Shown here: positions 16,378 through 25,896 of the stretch, in pieces | How positions within the stretch are numbered: position 1 is the first letter of the stretch | Layout: every line of letters begins with the position of its first letter | Assembly: GCA_003248865.1 (NCBI GenBank) | Contig: QFPK01000007.1 | Location: 62,001-126,000 of the forward strand | Length of the DNA stretch: 64,000 bases | Reading direction: 5' to 3' | Source: Sphingomonas sp. | Lineage (GTDB): Bacteria > Pseudomonadota > Alphaproteobacteria > Sphingomonadales > Sphingomonadaceae | Notes under the pieces: generated by a model | What the model was told of the DNA's origin: nothing | The model's database searches: none | The model's input: the letters and a program-made list of their open reading frames with translations, nothing else | Translations under genes and position numbers: made by a program

Positions 16378-16904
16378 CGAAACCCCATTTCCTCCTGATC
16401 ACCGCAGCCCTGCTCGCGCCGCTCGCGACTCCGGCGCTGTCGCAAGGCATCACCTCGTCGGCGCTGCGCGGGCTGGACAACAAGGCGCCCATCGATGTCG
16501 ATGCAGACCGCATCGATGTGCTGGATCAGCAGAATCAGGCCATTTTCACTGGCAACGTCCGGGTGCGGCAGGGCAATCTCACGCTGGAGGCGGACCGGAT
16601 CAAGGTGGCCTACAGCCGCCCGGCCAAGGGCGATCCCGTGATCCAGCGCCTCGATGCCGACGGCAATGTGCGGCTCGCGACCCCGTCAGAACGCGCGACC
16701 AGCCGGTTCGGCATCTATGATGTGGACAAGCGCATCCTGACGCTGATCGGCAATGTGGTGCTGACGCAAGGCACCACCAAGGTGCAGGGCAACCGGCTGA
16801 CCATCGATCTCGCCAGCGGCCGGTCCACGCTGGACGGCAAGACGTCGTCCGGTCAGCCTGGCAGCCGTGTCAGTGGCCGCTTCGCGGTGCCTGACCGGAA
16901 ATAG
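16374..16904 (+). CDS. lptA: Periplasmic lipopolysaccharide bridge protein LptA
   Basis: A 176-residue OstA-like protein. A signal peptide (MTKPHFLLITAALLAPLATPALSQ) is followed by the LptA fold: PIDVDADRIDVLDQQNQAIFTGNVRVRQGNLTL and ILTLIGNVVLTQG, the repeated gain-of-strand pattern of the family. It polymerises into the periplasmic bridge that carries LPS to LptD. In many proteobacteria lptB follows; here the next gene is on the other strand, so LptB must be encoded elsewhere. Confidence 0.9.
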   Translation: MTKPHFLLITAALLAPLATPALSQGITSSALRGLDNKAPIDVDADRIDVLDQQNQAIFTGNVRVRQGNLTLEADRIKVAYSRPAKGDPVIQRLDADGNVRLATPSERATSRFGIYDVDKRILTLIGNVVLTQGTTKVQGNRLTIDLASGRSTLDGKTSSGQPGSRVSGRFAVPDRK

Positions 16905-16910
16905 CCGCTG

Positions 16911-17141
16911 CTAGCGCCGGTCGTTGACGCGAGTCGTTGACGCCGGGTTTTTCAACAGCTTGTCTGCCGGGCGGACAGGTCTTGGCGTGAAGCTGCCACC
17001 GCAATTGGGGCACCGGCCGCCCAACGTGCCTTCCACGCAATCGATGCAATAGGTGCATTCGAAGCTGCAGATCATCGCCGCTTCGGATGACGGCGGCAGG
17101 TCCCGGTCGCAGCAGGCGCAGTTCGGCCGAAGCTCCAGCAT
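16911..17141 (-). CDS. DUF1272 zinc-ribbon-like small protein
   Basis: A 76-residue Cys-rich protein: MLELRPNCACCDRDLPP, CSFECTYCIDC and GRCPNCGGSF. The CxxC pairs suggest bound zinc, and the pattern matches DUF1272. Biochemical function is unknown. It is encoded 8 bp after ubiG on the same strand and is probably co-transcribed with it. Confidence 0.88.
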   Translation of the reverse strand: MLELRPNCACCDRDLPPSSEAAMICSFECTYCIDCVEGTLGGRCPNCGGSFTPRPVRPADKLLKNPASTTRVNDRR

Positions 17142-17149
17142 GATGCCCT

Positions 17150-17893
17150 TCAGGCGCTGACGGCGGTGCCGATATAGTTGATCGACAGGTCGTCGGAGAG
17201 GTGGAAGCCCTTCATCGGCGACCAGTTGAGCCCCTTGAACCCCTGCACCACCAGGCCTGCCTCGGCCAGATGGCGGGTGAGTTCGTCCGGCGTCAGGAAC
17301 TGGTGCCAGTCATGCCCGCCGTCCGGGATCATCCGGGTGATCTTTTCCGCGCCCGCGATCAGGACCGCCCAGCTGATGGGCGTGCGGTTCGGGGTTGAGA
17401 TGATCAGCAGCCCGCCGGGTTTCAGCAGGCTGGACAGGGCGGACAGGAAAGGCGCGATGTCGGCGACATGCTCCACGACCTCCAGACAGGTGACGATGTC
17501 GTACCGGGCCTTGTGCCGGGGTGCGAACTCCAGAATGTCGCCAGCGGTGTAGCGGATCGGCAATTGCTGGGTGGCGGCATGGGCGCGCGCAGCATCGATC
17601 AGTTCGGCCCCGGCATCCAGACCTTCGACTTCGGCACCCATGCGGGCGAGCGGCTCCGCGACGAGGCCCGCACCGCAGCCGATATCGAGCGCGCGGAGGC
17701 CTTCCAGGGCGCGGCGTTTGCGCGGGTCCAACCCGAAGTGGCCGACAATTATCTCGCGGATATAGCCGAGGCGCGTGGGGTTGATCCGGTGCAGCAGGCG
17801 GGAGGAGCCTTCGGGATCCCACCATTCGGCGGCGAGCCCCGCGAACAGGGCGATATTCTCAGGATCCCGGGTGGTCTGCGCGCTGTCTGTCAT
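17150..17893 (-). CDS. ubiG: Ubiquinone biosynthesis O-methyltransferase UbiG
   Basis: A 247-residue class I SAM-dependent methyltransferase that performs both O-methylations in ubiquinone synthesis. UbiG features: FAGLAAEWWDPEGSSRLLHRINPTRL at the N-terminus, motif I ALDIGCGAGLVAEPLA, CLEVVEHV, and the late KGFHLSDDLSINYIGTA. Length matches the family. The start lies 35 bp inside the upstream bpt gene in a different frame, so expression is likely coupled. Confidence 0.94.
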   Translation of the reverse strand: MTDSAQTTRDPENIALFAGLAAEWWDPEGSSRLLHRINPTRLGYIREIIVGHFGLDPRKRRALEGLRALDIGCGAGLVAEPLARMGAEVEGLDAGAELIDAARAHAATQQLPIRYTAGDILEFAPRHKARYDIVTCLEVVEHVADIAPFLSALSSLLKPGGLLIISTPNRTPISWAVLIAGAEKITRMIPDGGHDWHQFLTPDELTRHLAEAGLVVQGFKGLNWSPMKGFHLSDDLSINYIGTAVSA

Positions 17894-18716
17894 GGGAAGC
17901 TGGATAGCCCGGCGCGGAGGTCGCGTCGACTGCCGCTTCGATTGGACGTGCCCGCCTGGCCTGCGCGGTTGCCGCGTCCAGTTTCGGCATCATCCGCCAG
18001 CCGTGCGGTGTCAGCATTTCCAGCGGGCTGAAGCGGCGCTTGTAATCCATGCGCGGGCTGCCCTTCACCCAATAGCCCAGATAGACATAGCGCATGCCGA
18101 CCTGTGCGGCGCGGGTGACATGGTCCAGGATGATATAGGTGCCGAGGCCCGGGCGGGCGTTGGGCCCGGTGTCGTAGAAGCTGTAGACCATCGACAGCCC
18201 GTCTGACTGTTTGTCGGTCAGGCAGGCGCCGATCAGCCGGCCCGGCTTTCCGTTCACCGATGGCTCGCGATATTCCACGATCACGGTGTCCACGGGTGAC
18301 GTCTCGATCATCTCGGCGAAATCATAGCCGTCCATGCTGGCCATGCCGCCCTGCGGGTGACGATCCTTCAGATAGCGGCGCAGCAGGTCATATTGCTCTT
18401 CCGTCGCCCACGGGTCGCAGGCAGAAATATCCAGATCGGCATTGCGTTTCAGCAGCTTGCGCTGCGAGGTCGAGGGTTCGAACTGGTTTGCCACGATGCG
18501 GACGGAAACGCAGGCGGTGCAGCCGTCGCAGCTGGGGCGATAGACCACATTCTGGCTGCGGCGGAATCCGATGCGGCCCAGCCCCTCGCTCATGCGCTGG
18601 GCGTCTGCCCCCCGCAATTCGGCGAACACCTTTCGCTCCGTGCGGCCCGGCAGATAGGGGCAGGGGCTTTCAGCAGTGACGAAGAAGCGGGGGAAGCGGG
18701 TTGGCTGTTCTGTCAT
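17859..18716 (-). CDS. bpt: Aspartate/glutamate leucyltransferase Bpt (bacterial N-end rule)
   Basis: A 285-residue cytoplasmic aminoacyl-tRNA-protein transferase that adds Leu to N-terminal Asp or Glu, marking proteins for ClpS/ClpAP degradation. Visible signatures: CPYLPGRTERKVFAEL, the Cys cluster PSCDGCTACVSVRI, KDRHPQGGM, YSFYDTGPNARPGLGTY and LGYWVKGSPRMDYKRRF. The ATG at 18716 gives MTEQPTRFPRFF. The C-terminus extends beyond the conserved core and overlaps the ubiG start by 35 bp. Confidence 0.93.
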   Translation of the reverse strand: MTEQPTRFPRFFVTAESPCPYLPGRTERKVFAELRGADAQRMSEGLGRIGFRRSQNVVYRPSCDGCTACVSVRIVANQFEPSTSQRKLLKRNADLDISACDPWATEEQYDLLRRYLKDRHPQGGMASMDGYDFAEMIETSPVDTVIVEYREPSVNGKPGRLIGACLTDKQSDGLSMVYSFYDTGPNARPGLGTYIILDHVTRAAQVGMRYVYLGYWVKGSPRMDYKRRFSPLEMLTPHGWRMMPKLDAATAQARRARPIEAAVDATSAPGYPASHDRQRADHPGS

Positions 18717-19096
18717 ACCGCGCACCCGGATGTTGCAGGCACTAGAAAGGACGCAGGCATAGTATGGATGGCACAGGCCGCAAGCCTGTCGCGGGTCGCC
18801 CGATCCATCAGGGCCATATCTGCGCCGATTCTCACGACTGGACTATTCCCGACTCCATCCGTCCGCTCCCGAACCGGCTGATTGTGCACATTGGGTGGAG
18901 TGGAAGCAACGGACAAGCGACAGGAACATGGTTGCCGAAGCCGCCATTAACCCTGCCTTTGGGTGAGCCCGGCCGTTTCCGACGCGACTGGGCCCAGCCT
19001 GTTCCGATGCGGCCCCTTCCGCCGCTCGAGCCCTCAGCTAGCCGGGTGCCCGCGCCGTCGGCAAGCCAGGCAGGGGGTAGATGCATCCATTCCGGT
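18717..19096. other. Intergenic stretch without recognised gene
   Basis: About 380 bp between bpt (leftward start) and ilvA (leftward end). Short open frames exist on both strands but are not protein-like (Pro/Arg-rich, no domain, no ribosome-binding site). It presumably holds the bpt promoter. I see no tRNA, clear terminator or repeat. Confidence 0.4.
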
Positions 19097-20344
19097 TCAG
19101 CCCAGCTCCACCTTGGTCACTTCATAGCCGGCGCCGCGCAGCGCCTCGATGAGCCGATCGAGATGGTCTCCGCCGCGTGTCTCGCACTCGATCTCCGTCA
19201 TCAGGCCCTTGGCAGGCAGGTTGGTGAAGATGCGGTGGTGGGAGACTTCCAGAATGTTCACCTGCTGCTGATCGAAGATGCGCGCCACGCCATAGAGCTG
19301 GCCGTGGCGATCCTTCAGGCGGATGCGCAGCCGTGCCAGCCGGCCGTTGCGGGCAAGATCGCGCAGCAGCACGTTCGCCAGCAGGCGGGTGTCGATGTTG
19401 CCGCCCGTCATCACCAGCCCGACGGTGCGGCCGCGGAAGCGGCGCGGATGCGCCAGAAGGGCCGCAAGACCGGCTGCGCCTGCGCCTTCCACCACCGTCT
19501 TCTCGATGGAGAGCAGCATGGAAACGGCGCGCTCCAGGTCGCGCTCGCCCACCAGCAGCACATCGGAGACCAGCTGGCGCACGACCGGCACGGTGTTCTC
19601 GCCGGGGAACTTCACCGCGATGCCTTCGGCCAGCGTGTCGCCGTCCGCCACCACCGGCTCGCCCATCAGCGTGGCCTTCATGGAGGGGTAGAGCTCTGCC
19701 TGAACGCCCACGATGTCGCACTTGGGGGCAACCTTGGACGCCGCCACGGAGCAGCCGGAGATCAGCCCGCCGCCGCCCACCGGCACCACCAGCGTGTCGA
19801 TGTCGGGCGCGTCCTCAAACATCTCCAGCGCGACGGTGCCTTGCCCGGCCATCACCAGCGGGTCGTCGAAGGGGTGCACGAACACCAGCCCGCGCCGCTC
19901 CGCGATCATATGGGCGTGGGCGCTGGATTCCTCCAGCTTCTCGCCGTGCAGCACCACTTCGGCGTCATGGCCTTCCGTCTGCTGCACCTTGATCATGGGG
20001 GTGAAGCGCGGCATCACGATGGTGGCGGGAATGCCCAGCCGCCGGGCGTGATAGGCCAGCCCCTGCGCATGGTTGCCCGCGCTCATGCCAATCACGCCGC
20101 GCTTGCGCTCTTCCGGTGTCAGCGCCAGCAGGCGGTTCAGCGCGCCGCGTTCCTTGTAAGCGGCCGTGAACTGCAGATTCTCGAACTTCAGATACACCTT
20201 CGCGCCGGTCAGCTCGCCCAGCGTGCGGCTTTCCAGCGTGGGGGTGCGAACGATCTGGCCTGCAATGCGCGCGGCGGCGGCCTCCACATCCTCGGGCGTG
20301 ATGGCGAGCGTTTCGGCGAGATTGGTTGCAGGGGAGGCGTTCAT
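19097..20344 (-). CDS. ilvA: Threonine ammonia-lyase IlvA (short, ACT-domain form)
   Basis: A 415-residue PLP enzyme converting threonine to 2-oxobutyrate for isoleucine synthesis. The PLP lysine is in AAYKERGALNRL, the phosphate-binding loop is GGGGLISG, and the Asn loop is SAGNHAQG. Residues about 330-415 form an ACT-type regulatory domain (RLRIRLKDRHGQLYGVARIF). The size matches the biosynthetic/catabolic short form, not the 514-residue E. coli IlvA. ATG 20344 has an AGGA upstream; the ORF extends further, but those codons overlap the promoter region. Confidence 0.9.
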   Translation of the reverse strand: MNASPATNLAETLAITPEDVEAAAARIAGQIVRTPTLESRTLGELTGAKVYLKFENLQFTAAYKERGALNRLLALTPEERKRGVIGMSAGNHAQGLAYHARRLGIPATIVMPRFTPMIKVQQTEGHDAEVVLHGEKLEESSAHAHMIAERRGLVFVHPFDDPLVMAGQGTVALEMFEDAPDIDTLVVPVGGGGLISGCSVAASKVAPKCDIVGVQAELYPSMKATLMGEPVVADGDTLAEGIAVKFPGENTVPVVRQLVSDVLLVGERDLERAVSMLLSIEKTVVEGAGAAGLAALLAHPRRFRGRTVGLVMTGGNIDTRLLANVLLRDLARNGRLARLRIRLKDRHGQLYGVARIFDQQQVNILEVSHHRIFTNLPAKGLMTEIECETRGGDHLDRLIEALRGAGYEVTKVELG

Positions 20345-20457
20345 GTCTGTTCCTGTTGTTGGACGCTGCGGCATAGACCCGGGTGCCATGGCGAGCAACC
20401 ATTGGCACCGGGAGATCAGAATAACCCTTCCGGCATGGCGCATGCGGCTCTAATCGA

Positions 20458-21321
20458 ATGGCCATGGCACATATCGCATTTGTGGGGCTGGGGGTGATGG
20501 GCTGGCCCATGGCCCGGCACCTGGCCGCCGCCGGGCATGACGTCCGGCTGTTCAACCGCACGGCCGAAAAGGCCGTGCGTTTCGCCGCCGCCTATGGCGG
20601 CACGGCCTGCGCCACCGTGGCCGAGGCCGCCGAGGGCGCAGACGCGCTGATCACCTGCGTGGGCAATGACGATGATGTGCGGCAGGTGACGGAAGGCGCG
20701 GGCGGCGGCTTCGCGACATTGCCGGATGGGGCGTTGTTCATCGATCACAGCACGGCGTCGGCGGCGTTGGCTAAAGCACTGGCGGATCGCAACCCGCGCC
20801 TTCGCTGCATCGATGCGCCGGTTTCGGGCGGGCAGGCTGGGGCGGAATCCGGCCAGCTCGCCATCATGTGCGGCGGGGACGAGCAGGCCGTGGAGGCTGC
20901 GCGTCCCATCCTTGATTGCTACGGTCGGCGCGTGGTCCGCATCGGATCGTCGGGTCATGGCCAACTCGCCAAGATGGCGAACCAGATCGCCATCGCCGGC
21001 GTGGTGCAGGGGCTGGCGGAATCACTGCACTTCGCGCTGAAGGCGGGGCTGGACACCAATGCGCTGCTGGACGCGATCGGGCAGGGCGCGGCGCAAAGCT
21101 GGCAGATGGACAATCGCGCCCGCACCATGGTGGAAGGCCGGTTCGATTTCGGTTTTGCAGTGGATCTGATGCGCAAGGATCTGGGCCTTGTGCTGGACGA
21201 AGCCCGCAGCAACGGTGCCAGCCTGCCGGTCGCGGCGCTGGTCGATCAATTCTATGCCGATGTGCAGAAGCTGGGCGGCAACCGAAACGATACCTCGTCG
21301 CTGATCCGGAGGCTTGCATGA
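20458..21321 (+). CDS. NAD(P)-dependent 3-hydroxyisobutyrate-dehydrogenase-family oxidoreductase
   Basis: A 287-residue beta-hydroxyacid dehydrogenase. It has the Rossmann motif FVGLGVMGWPMARHL, the substrate-binding signature DAPVSGGQAGAESGQL, and the catalytic Lys in GHGQLAKMANQ. Family members act on 3-hydroxyisobutyrate, tartronate semialdehyde or similar compounds; the substrate cannot be fixed here. Its stop forms an ATGA overlap with the YtcJ-like amidohydrolase. Confidence 0.88.
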   Translation: MAMAHIAFVGLGVMGWPMARHLAAAGHDVRLFNRTAEKAVRFAAAYGGTACATVAEAAEGADALITCVGNDDDVRQVTEGAGGGFATLPDGALFIDHSTASAALAKALADRNPRLRCIDAPVSGGQAGAESGQLAIMCGGDEQAVEAARPILDCYGRRVVRIGSSGHGQLAKMANQIAIAGVVQGLAESLHFALKAGLDTNALLDAIGQGAAQSWQMDNRARTMVEGRFDFGFAVDLMRKDLGLVLDEARSNGASLPVAALVDQFYADVQKLGGNRNDTSSLIRRLA

Positions 21322-22979
21322 TCCGCCACCTGCTGGCTGCGACCGCTCTGATGCTGGCGGTTCCGGCCGATGCCGCCAAGACGCTGATCGTGAACGCCAA
21401 CGGCTATACGCTTGATTCGTCAGGCAGTGTCCGGCGCTTTTCCACGCTGTTCGTGGGCGACGACGGTAAGGTGCTGGCCATCCTGCAGAAGGGCGCGGCC
21501 GAACCCAAGCTGGCGGCGGGCGATTTCCGGCTGGATGCGAAGGGGCGTGCGCTGATCCCCGGGCTGATCGACGCCCATGGCCATATCATGTCGCTGGGCC
21601 TGCAACTGCGGAGCCTTGACCTGTCGGCCACCACCAGTCTCGCTGACGCGCAGACGAAGATCGCGGCCTATGCGGCGAAGGACACATCGGCCGGCTGGAT
21701 TCGCGGCGGCGGCTGGAATCAGGTGAACTGGGCACTGGGCCGCATGCCGACCGCCGCCGAGCTGGATGCCGCCTATGGCGCGCGGCCGGTGTGGCTGAAC
21801 CGTGTGGATGGCCATGCCGGATGGGCGAACACGGCAGCGCTGAAGGCGGCCGGGATCACGAAGGCGACGAAGGACCCCGCCGGCGGCCGCATCCTGCGCG
21901 ATGCCGCCGGCAACCCGACCGGCGTGCTGATCGACGCTGCCATGGATCTGGTGGAGAAGGTGGCGCCGCCCCCATCCGCCGGGGAGCGGGAAAAGGCGCT
22001 GGAAGCCGCGCTGGAGCATCTGGCCGCGCTAGGGCTGACGGGCGTGCACGACATGGGCACCAGCGCCGAAGACTGGGCGCTGTTCCGCACCTTCGGCGAC
22101 GAGGGCCGCCTGACTCTGCGTATTACAGCCTATGCCGCCGGCATGCCCGCGATGGAGGTGATCAGCCCGCTGCGCCCCACGCCATGGCTCTACAATGGGC
22201 GGCTGAAACTGCAGGGCATCAAGCTGATGGCCGACGGCGCTTTGGGCAGCCGGGGCGCCTTCCTGCTGCAACCCTACACGGACGAGCCCGGCACGCGCGG
22301 CCTGCAGATGCTGGACGACGCCAAGATGAAGAACCTGTTCAGCCGGGCCAATTACCTCGGCTATCAGGTGGCCGTGCACGCCATCGGCGATGCCGCGAAC
22401 CGGCAGGCGCTGGATGCCTTCACCGAAATCCGCCCGGCCTATGGCGACAAGTTCCGCAACCGCATCGAACATGCGCAGGTGATCGACCCGGCGGATATTC
22501 CCCGCATGGCTGAGCTGAAGATCATCGCCTCGGTGCAGCCCACCCACGCCACGTCGGACAAGGCGATGGCTGCGGACCGGCTCGGCGAGGCGCGGCTGGA
22601 AGGCGCCTATGCCTGGGCCACGCTGCGCAAGGCGGGGGTGAAGCTGGCGTTCGGCTCGGATTTCCCCGTGGAGCCCGCCAACCCCTTCTATGGCCTGCAC
22701 GCCGCCGTGACCCGGCAGGACCGGCAGAACCAGCCGCCCGGCGGCTGGCGCCCGCAGGAAGCGCTGACCCTGCAGCAGGCGCTGGCGGGTTTCACAACCG
22801 ACGCCGCCTGGGCCGGCGGCATGGATGGCAAGGTTGGATCCCTGCAGGAAGGCGCCCACGCCGATTTCCTGCTGCTGGATCGCGATCCGTTCACTATCGC
22901 CCCGGCCGAACTGCCGCAGGTGGTGGTGGAGGAAAGCTGGCTGGACGGGCGGCGGGTCTATGTGAAGACGGGCGACTAG
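21318..22979 (+). CDS. Exported YtcJ-like amidohydrolase
   Basis: A 553-residue metal-dependent hydrolase. A signal peptide (MIRHLLAATALMLAVPADA) directs it to the periplasm. The amidohydrolase metal motif is LIDAHGHI, and RIEHAQVI and the terminal FGSDFPVEPANPF add the His and Asp ligands. GGWNQVNW and WLNRVDGHAGWANTAAL are typical of the YtcJ/Amidohydro_3 group. It is translationally coupled to the upstream dehydrogenase. The substrate is unknown. Confidence 0.88.
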   Translation: MIRHLLAATALMLAVPADAAKTLIVNANGYTLDSSGSVRRFSTLFVGDDGKVLAILQKGAAEPKLAAGDFRLDAKGRALIPGLIDAHGHIMSLGLQLRSLDLSATTSLADAQTKIAAYAAKDTSAGWIRGGGWNQVNWALGRMPTAAELDAAYGARPVWLNRVDGHAGWANTAALKAAGITKATKDPAGGRILRDAAGNPTGVLIDAAMDLVEKVAPPPSAGEREKALEAALEHLAALGLTGVHDMGTSAEDWALFRTFGDEGRLTLRITAYAAGMPAMEVISPLRPTPWLYNGRLKLQGIKLMADGALGSRGAFLLQPYTDEPGTRGLQMLDDAKMKNLFSRANYLGYQVAVHAIGDAANRQALDAFTEIRPAYGDKFRNRIEHAQVIDPADIPRMAELKIIASVQPTHATSDKAMAADRLGEARLEGAYAWATLRKAGVKLAFGSDFPVEPANPFYGLHAAVTRQDRQNQPPGGWRPQEALTLQQALAGFTTDAAWAGGMDGKVGSLQEGAHADFLLLDRDPFTIAPAELPQVVVEESWLDGRRVYVKTGD

Positions 22980-22993
22980 CGGGGAGGTTCCGG

Positions 22994-23611
22994 ATGGACG
23001 TGCTGCTGATCGATGGTCATCCCGCTGCCGGTCGGCTGGTGGGCCATTTGCTGGACGTCTATGCCGCAGCCCTCCCGCCGGATACCCGCATTACCCGCAT
23101 CGCTGTGCGCGACCTTCAGTTCGACCCCGTGCTCCGCCACGGCTACGCGCAACGAACGGCGTGGGAGCCGGACCTGCACCGTATCGCCGAGGCGCTGGTG
23201 GCGGCCGATCATGTGGTCATTGCCTTCCCGATGTGGTGGGGCGCCGAACCGGCGGAGCTGAACGGCCTGCTCTCCCGCCTGCTGCTGCCGGGTTTTGCTT
23301 TCGCCTATCATGATCGCGACCTTTGGTGGGACCGGCTGCTGATCGGCCGCTCCGCGGATCTGATCGTGACGATGGACACCCCGCCACTGTGGCTGTGGCT
23401 TGCCTTCGGCAATCCGGTGATCCGGCGCTGGCGGCACCAGATCCTGGGCTTTGTGGGGCTGAAGCCGCTGCGTATGTTCCCGTTCGGTCCGGTTAAACAG
23501 GGCGGGGCAGACCGTAATCTGGGGAAGTGGGAGGCGCGGCTGGCGAAAGCGGCGCGCTCGGCCGTCAGGCTCAGGCGGTCAGCGAAAGCGATGCCACCCC
23601 TGCCTTGTTGA
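22994..23611 (+). CDS. NAD(P)H dehydrogenase (quinone)-like flavoprotein
   Basis: A 205-residue flavodoxin-fold protein of the NQO1/MdaB/YwrO group. The FMN/FAD-binding opening is VLLIDGHPAAGRLVGHLL, followed by ADHVVIAFPMWWGAEPAELNGLLSRLLLPGFAF, the classic quinone-reductase segment. It probably performs two-electron reduction of quinones or drugs. The start follows the amidohydrolase stop by 14 bp with GGGGAGG between them. The 3' end overlaps the convergent SDR gene by 41 bp. Confidence 0.85.
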   Translation: MDVLLIDGHPAAGRLVGHLLDVYAAALPPDTRITRIAVRDLQFDPVLRHGYAQRTAWEPDLHRIAEALVAADHVVIAFPMWWGAEPAELNGLLSRLLLPGFAFAYHDRDLWWDRLLIGRSADLIVTMDTPPLWLWLAFGNPVIRRWRHQILGFVGLKPLRMFPFGPVKQGGADRNLGKWEARLAKAARSAVRLRRSAKAMPPLPC

Positions 23612-24302
23612 CGCTCAGTCGCGCACATCCCTTGTCCAGCTTCGGCAGCACCTCCGCGATGGCGTCGGCCACCGCTTCCGGCCCCTTCAGCGTCTGCGGG
23701 TCTTCGCCGGGAAAGGCCTTGGCGCGCATTTGGGTGCGGGTGCCGCCCGGATCCACGATCAGCGCGTTCACGCCCAGCGCCTGCATTTCGGCGGCATAGA
23801 CGCCCACCAGATTTTCCAGCGCCGCCTTGCTGGCGGAATAGGGGCCCCAATAGGCCTCTGCCCGTCCCGCGACGGACGAGGTGATGGCCACCACCGTGCC
23901 CCGGCCCAGACGAAGCTGGCCATCGAAGGCGCGGATCAGCCGCCATTGCGCCGTCACGTTCAGCGCCATCACCGCTTCGAATTCCTTCGGCGTCGCATGG
24001 GCCAGCGGAGACAGGGTGCCCAGCATGGCGGCGTTCAGCACCAGCAGGTCCAGCCCGTTCCAGCGTCCGGCGATGGCGGCCGCAAGCTTGTCGATATCCT
24101 CGCCCTTCGTCAGGTCGACCGGCGCGATCGTCGCGCTGCCGCCTTCGGCATGGATTGCGTCCTCGGTCGCGATCAGCCCGGATTCGCTGCGGGCCGTCAG
24201 GATCACATGATAGCCTTCGCGCGCCAGCCGGATCGCTGTCGCGGCGCCGATGCCCCGGCTCGCGCCGGTGACCAGCGCGAGCTTCTGCCGATCTTCAGCC
24301 AT
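23571..24302 (-). CDS. SDR family oxidoreductase downstream of purF
   Basis: A 243-residue short-chain dehydrogenase with cofactor motif VTGASRGIG, catalytic Ser (ITSSVAG) and YSASK. The sequence VDPGGTRTQMRAKAFPGEDPQTLKGPE resembles the YciK-like clade. Its ATG shares one base with the purF stop (TGATG), so translation is coupled to PurF. The link to purine synthesis is positional only. Confidence 0.88.
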   Translation of the reverse strand: MAEDRQKLALVTGASRGIGAATAIRLAREGYHVILTARSESGLIATEDAIHAEGGSATIAPVDLTKGEDIDKLAAAIAGRWNGLDLLVLNAAMLGTLSPLAHATPKEFEAVMALNVTAQWRLIRAFDGQLRLGRGTVVAITSSVAGRAEAYWGPYSASKAALENLVGVYAAEMQALGVNALIVDPGGTRTQMRAKAFPGEDPQTLKGPEAVADAIAEVLPKLDKGCARLSVNKAGVASLSLTA

Positions 24303-25792
24303 CAGCCGCGCCGTTCTGCCAGCAGGCCCAGCTGGGTCGGCGTTTCCGCCGCCTCATGGTCGGTCAGGCGGGTGGGATAGTCACCGGTGAAGCACGCGTC
24401 GCAGAATTGCGGTGCGTTGGCGATGCGCGCCGTTTCGCCCAGCGCCCGATACAGGCCGTCGATGGAGATGAAGGCCAGGCTGTCGCAGCCGATATAGTTG
24501 CGCATGGCATCGACATCCATCTGTGCCGCCAGCAGCTTGGATCGTTCCGGCGTGTCCACACCATAGAAGCAGCTGTTGGTGGTGGGCGGGCTGGCGATGC
24601 GCAGATGCACCTCGGCAGCGCCGGCGTCGCGCAGCATCTGCACGATCTTCACGCTGGTGGTGCCGCGCACCACCGAATCGTCGATCAGAACCAGCTTCTT
24701 GCCCTGGATCATCGCGCGGTTGGCGTTGTGCTTCAGCTTCACGCCCAGGTGGCGGATCTGGTCTCCGGGTTGGATGAAGGTGCGGCCGACATAGTGGCTG
24801 CGGATGATGCCCAGCTCGAAGGGGATGCCGGCGGCCTGCGCATAGCCAATGGCAGCCGGCGTTCCCGAATCGGGCACCGGCACGACCATGTCCGCCTCCA
24901 CGGGGGCTTCGGCGGCCAGTTCGGCCCCGATCGACTTGCGCACCTGATAGACCGACAGCCCATCCGAGAAGCTGTCAGGCCGGGAGAAATAGACCTGCTC
25001 GAAGATGCAGGGGCGCGCCTTCACCGGGGGGAAGGGCTTCAGGCTGCGGATGCCGTCGTCGTTGATCACGACCAGCTCGCCCGGTTCGATGGAGCGGATG
25101 AAGCTGGCCCCTACGATATCCAGCGCCACGGTTTCAGAGGCGAGGATCCAGGCCTCGCCCAGCTTGCCCAGCACCAGCGGGCGGATGCCCAGCGGGTCGC
25201 GGCAGGCGATGATGCCTTCCTTCGTCAGGCAGATCAGCGAATAGCCGCCTTCCACCTGCTTCAGCGCATCGATGAAGCGATCCAGCAGCGTGCGGAAGCT
25301 GGAGGTGGCGACCAGATGGATGATCACCTCGGTGTCGGAGGTGGACTGGAAGATGGAGCCGCGCCGGATCAACTCGGCCTTCAGCGTCATCGCATTGGAA
25401 AGGTTGCCGTTATGGGCAACGCCAAAGCCGCCGGCGGCAAGGTCGGCATACAGTGGCTGCACGTTCCTCATCGCGGTGTCGCCGCTGGTGGCATAGCGGT
25501 TATGCCCGATGGCGGCTTCGCCGGGCAGTGCGTCGATCACATCGTTGCGGTCGAAATTGCCCGCCACATGGCCCATGGCGCGGTGGACATGGAATTCCTC
25601 GCCGTCGAAGCTGAGGATGCCGGCGGCCTCCTGCCCGCGATGCTGCAGGGCGTGCAGACCCAGCGCCACCATGGCCGAAGCCTGTGTGCCTCCCCACACC
25701 CCGAAGACGCCGCATTCCTCGTGCAGCTTGTCGTCATCAAAGGGGTCGGTCGAAAGCTGGCTTGCCTCGATAACGTCAGCCGCCTCTGCCAT
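24302..25792 (-). CDS. purF: Amidophosphoribosyltransferase PurF
   Basis: A 496-residue cytoplasmic enzyme that commits PRPP to purine synthesis. A short propeptide precedes the N-terminal nucleophile Cys in HEECGVFGVWG. Then come the glutamine-amidotransferase core (IGHNRYATSGDT, AHNGNLSNA) and the phosphoribosyltransferase domain with the PRPP loop VLIDDSVVRGTTS. ATG 25792 (MAEAADVIE) is preferred; in-frame sequence continues upstream without a better start. It is transcribed divergently from hisI. Confidence 0.95.
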   Translation of the reverse strand: MAEAADVIEASQLSTDPFDDDKLHEECGVFGVWGGTQASAMVALGLHALQHRGQEAAGILSFDGEEFHVHRAMGHVAGNFDRNDVIDALPGEAAIGHNRYATSGDTAMRNVQPLYADLAAGGFGVAHNGNLSNAMTLKAELIRRGSIFQSTSDTEVIIHLVATSSFRTLLDRFIDALKQVEGGYSLICLTKEGIIACRDPLGIRPLVLGKLGEAWILASETVALDIVGASFIRSIEPGELVVINDDGIRSLKPFPPVKARPCIFEQVYFSRPDSFSDGLSVYQVRKSIGAELAAEAPVEADMVVPVPDSGTPAAIGYAQAAGIPFELGIIRSHYVGRTFIQPGDQIRHLGVKLKHNANRAMIQGKKLVLIDDSVVRGTTSVKIVQMLRDAGAAEVHLRIASPPTTNSCFYGVDTPERSKLLAAQMDVDAMRNYIGCDSLAFISIDGLYRALGETARIANAPQFCDACFTGDYPTRLTDHEAAETPTQLGLLAERRG

Positions 25793-25896
25793 GATGATCC
25801 TGCCTGTCTTGTGAGCCGCTCGCTGCGGGGCCATGTAGGCGGTTCCGCTGCGTTTGTCGCTATCTGTGTTGTCACCGAAAGGTCATCAAGGTCCGC

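Noticed and set aside
16905..16910. lptB expected after lptA
   Set aside because: The next gene is a DUF1272 protein on the opposite strand. No ABC ATPase is present in the vicinity, so lptB is simply elsewhere.
18764..20497. A 577-codon plus-strand frame spanning the bpt-ilvA gap
   Set aside because: Most of it is antisense to ilvA, it lacks a ribosome-binding site, and the composition is not protein-like.
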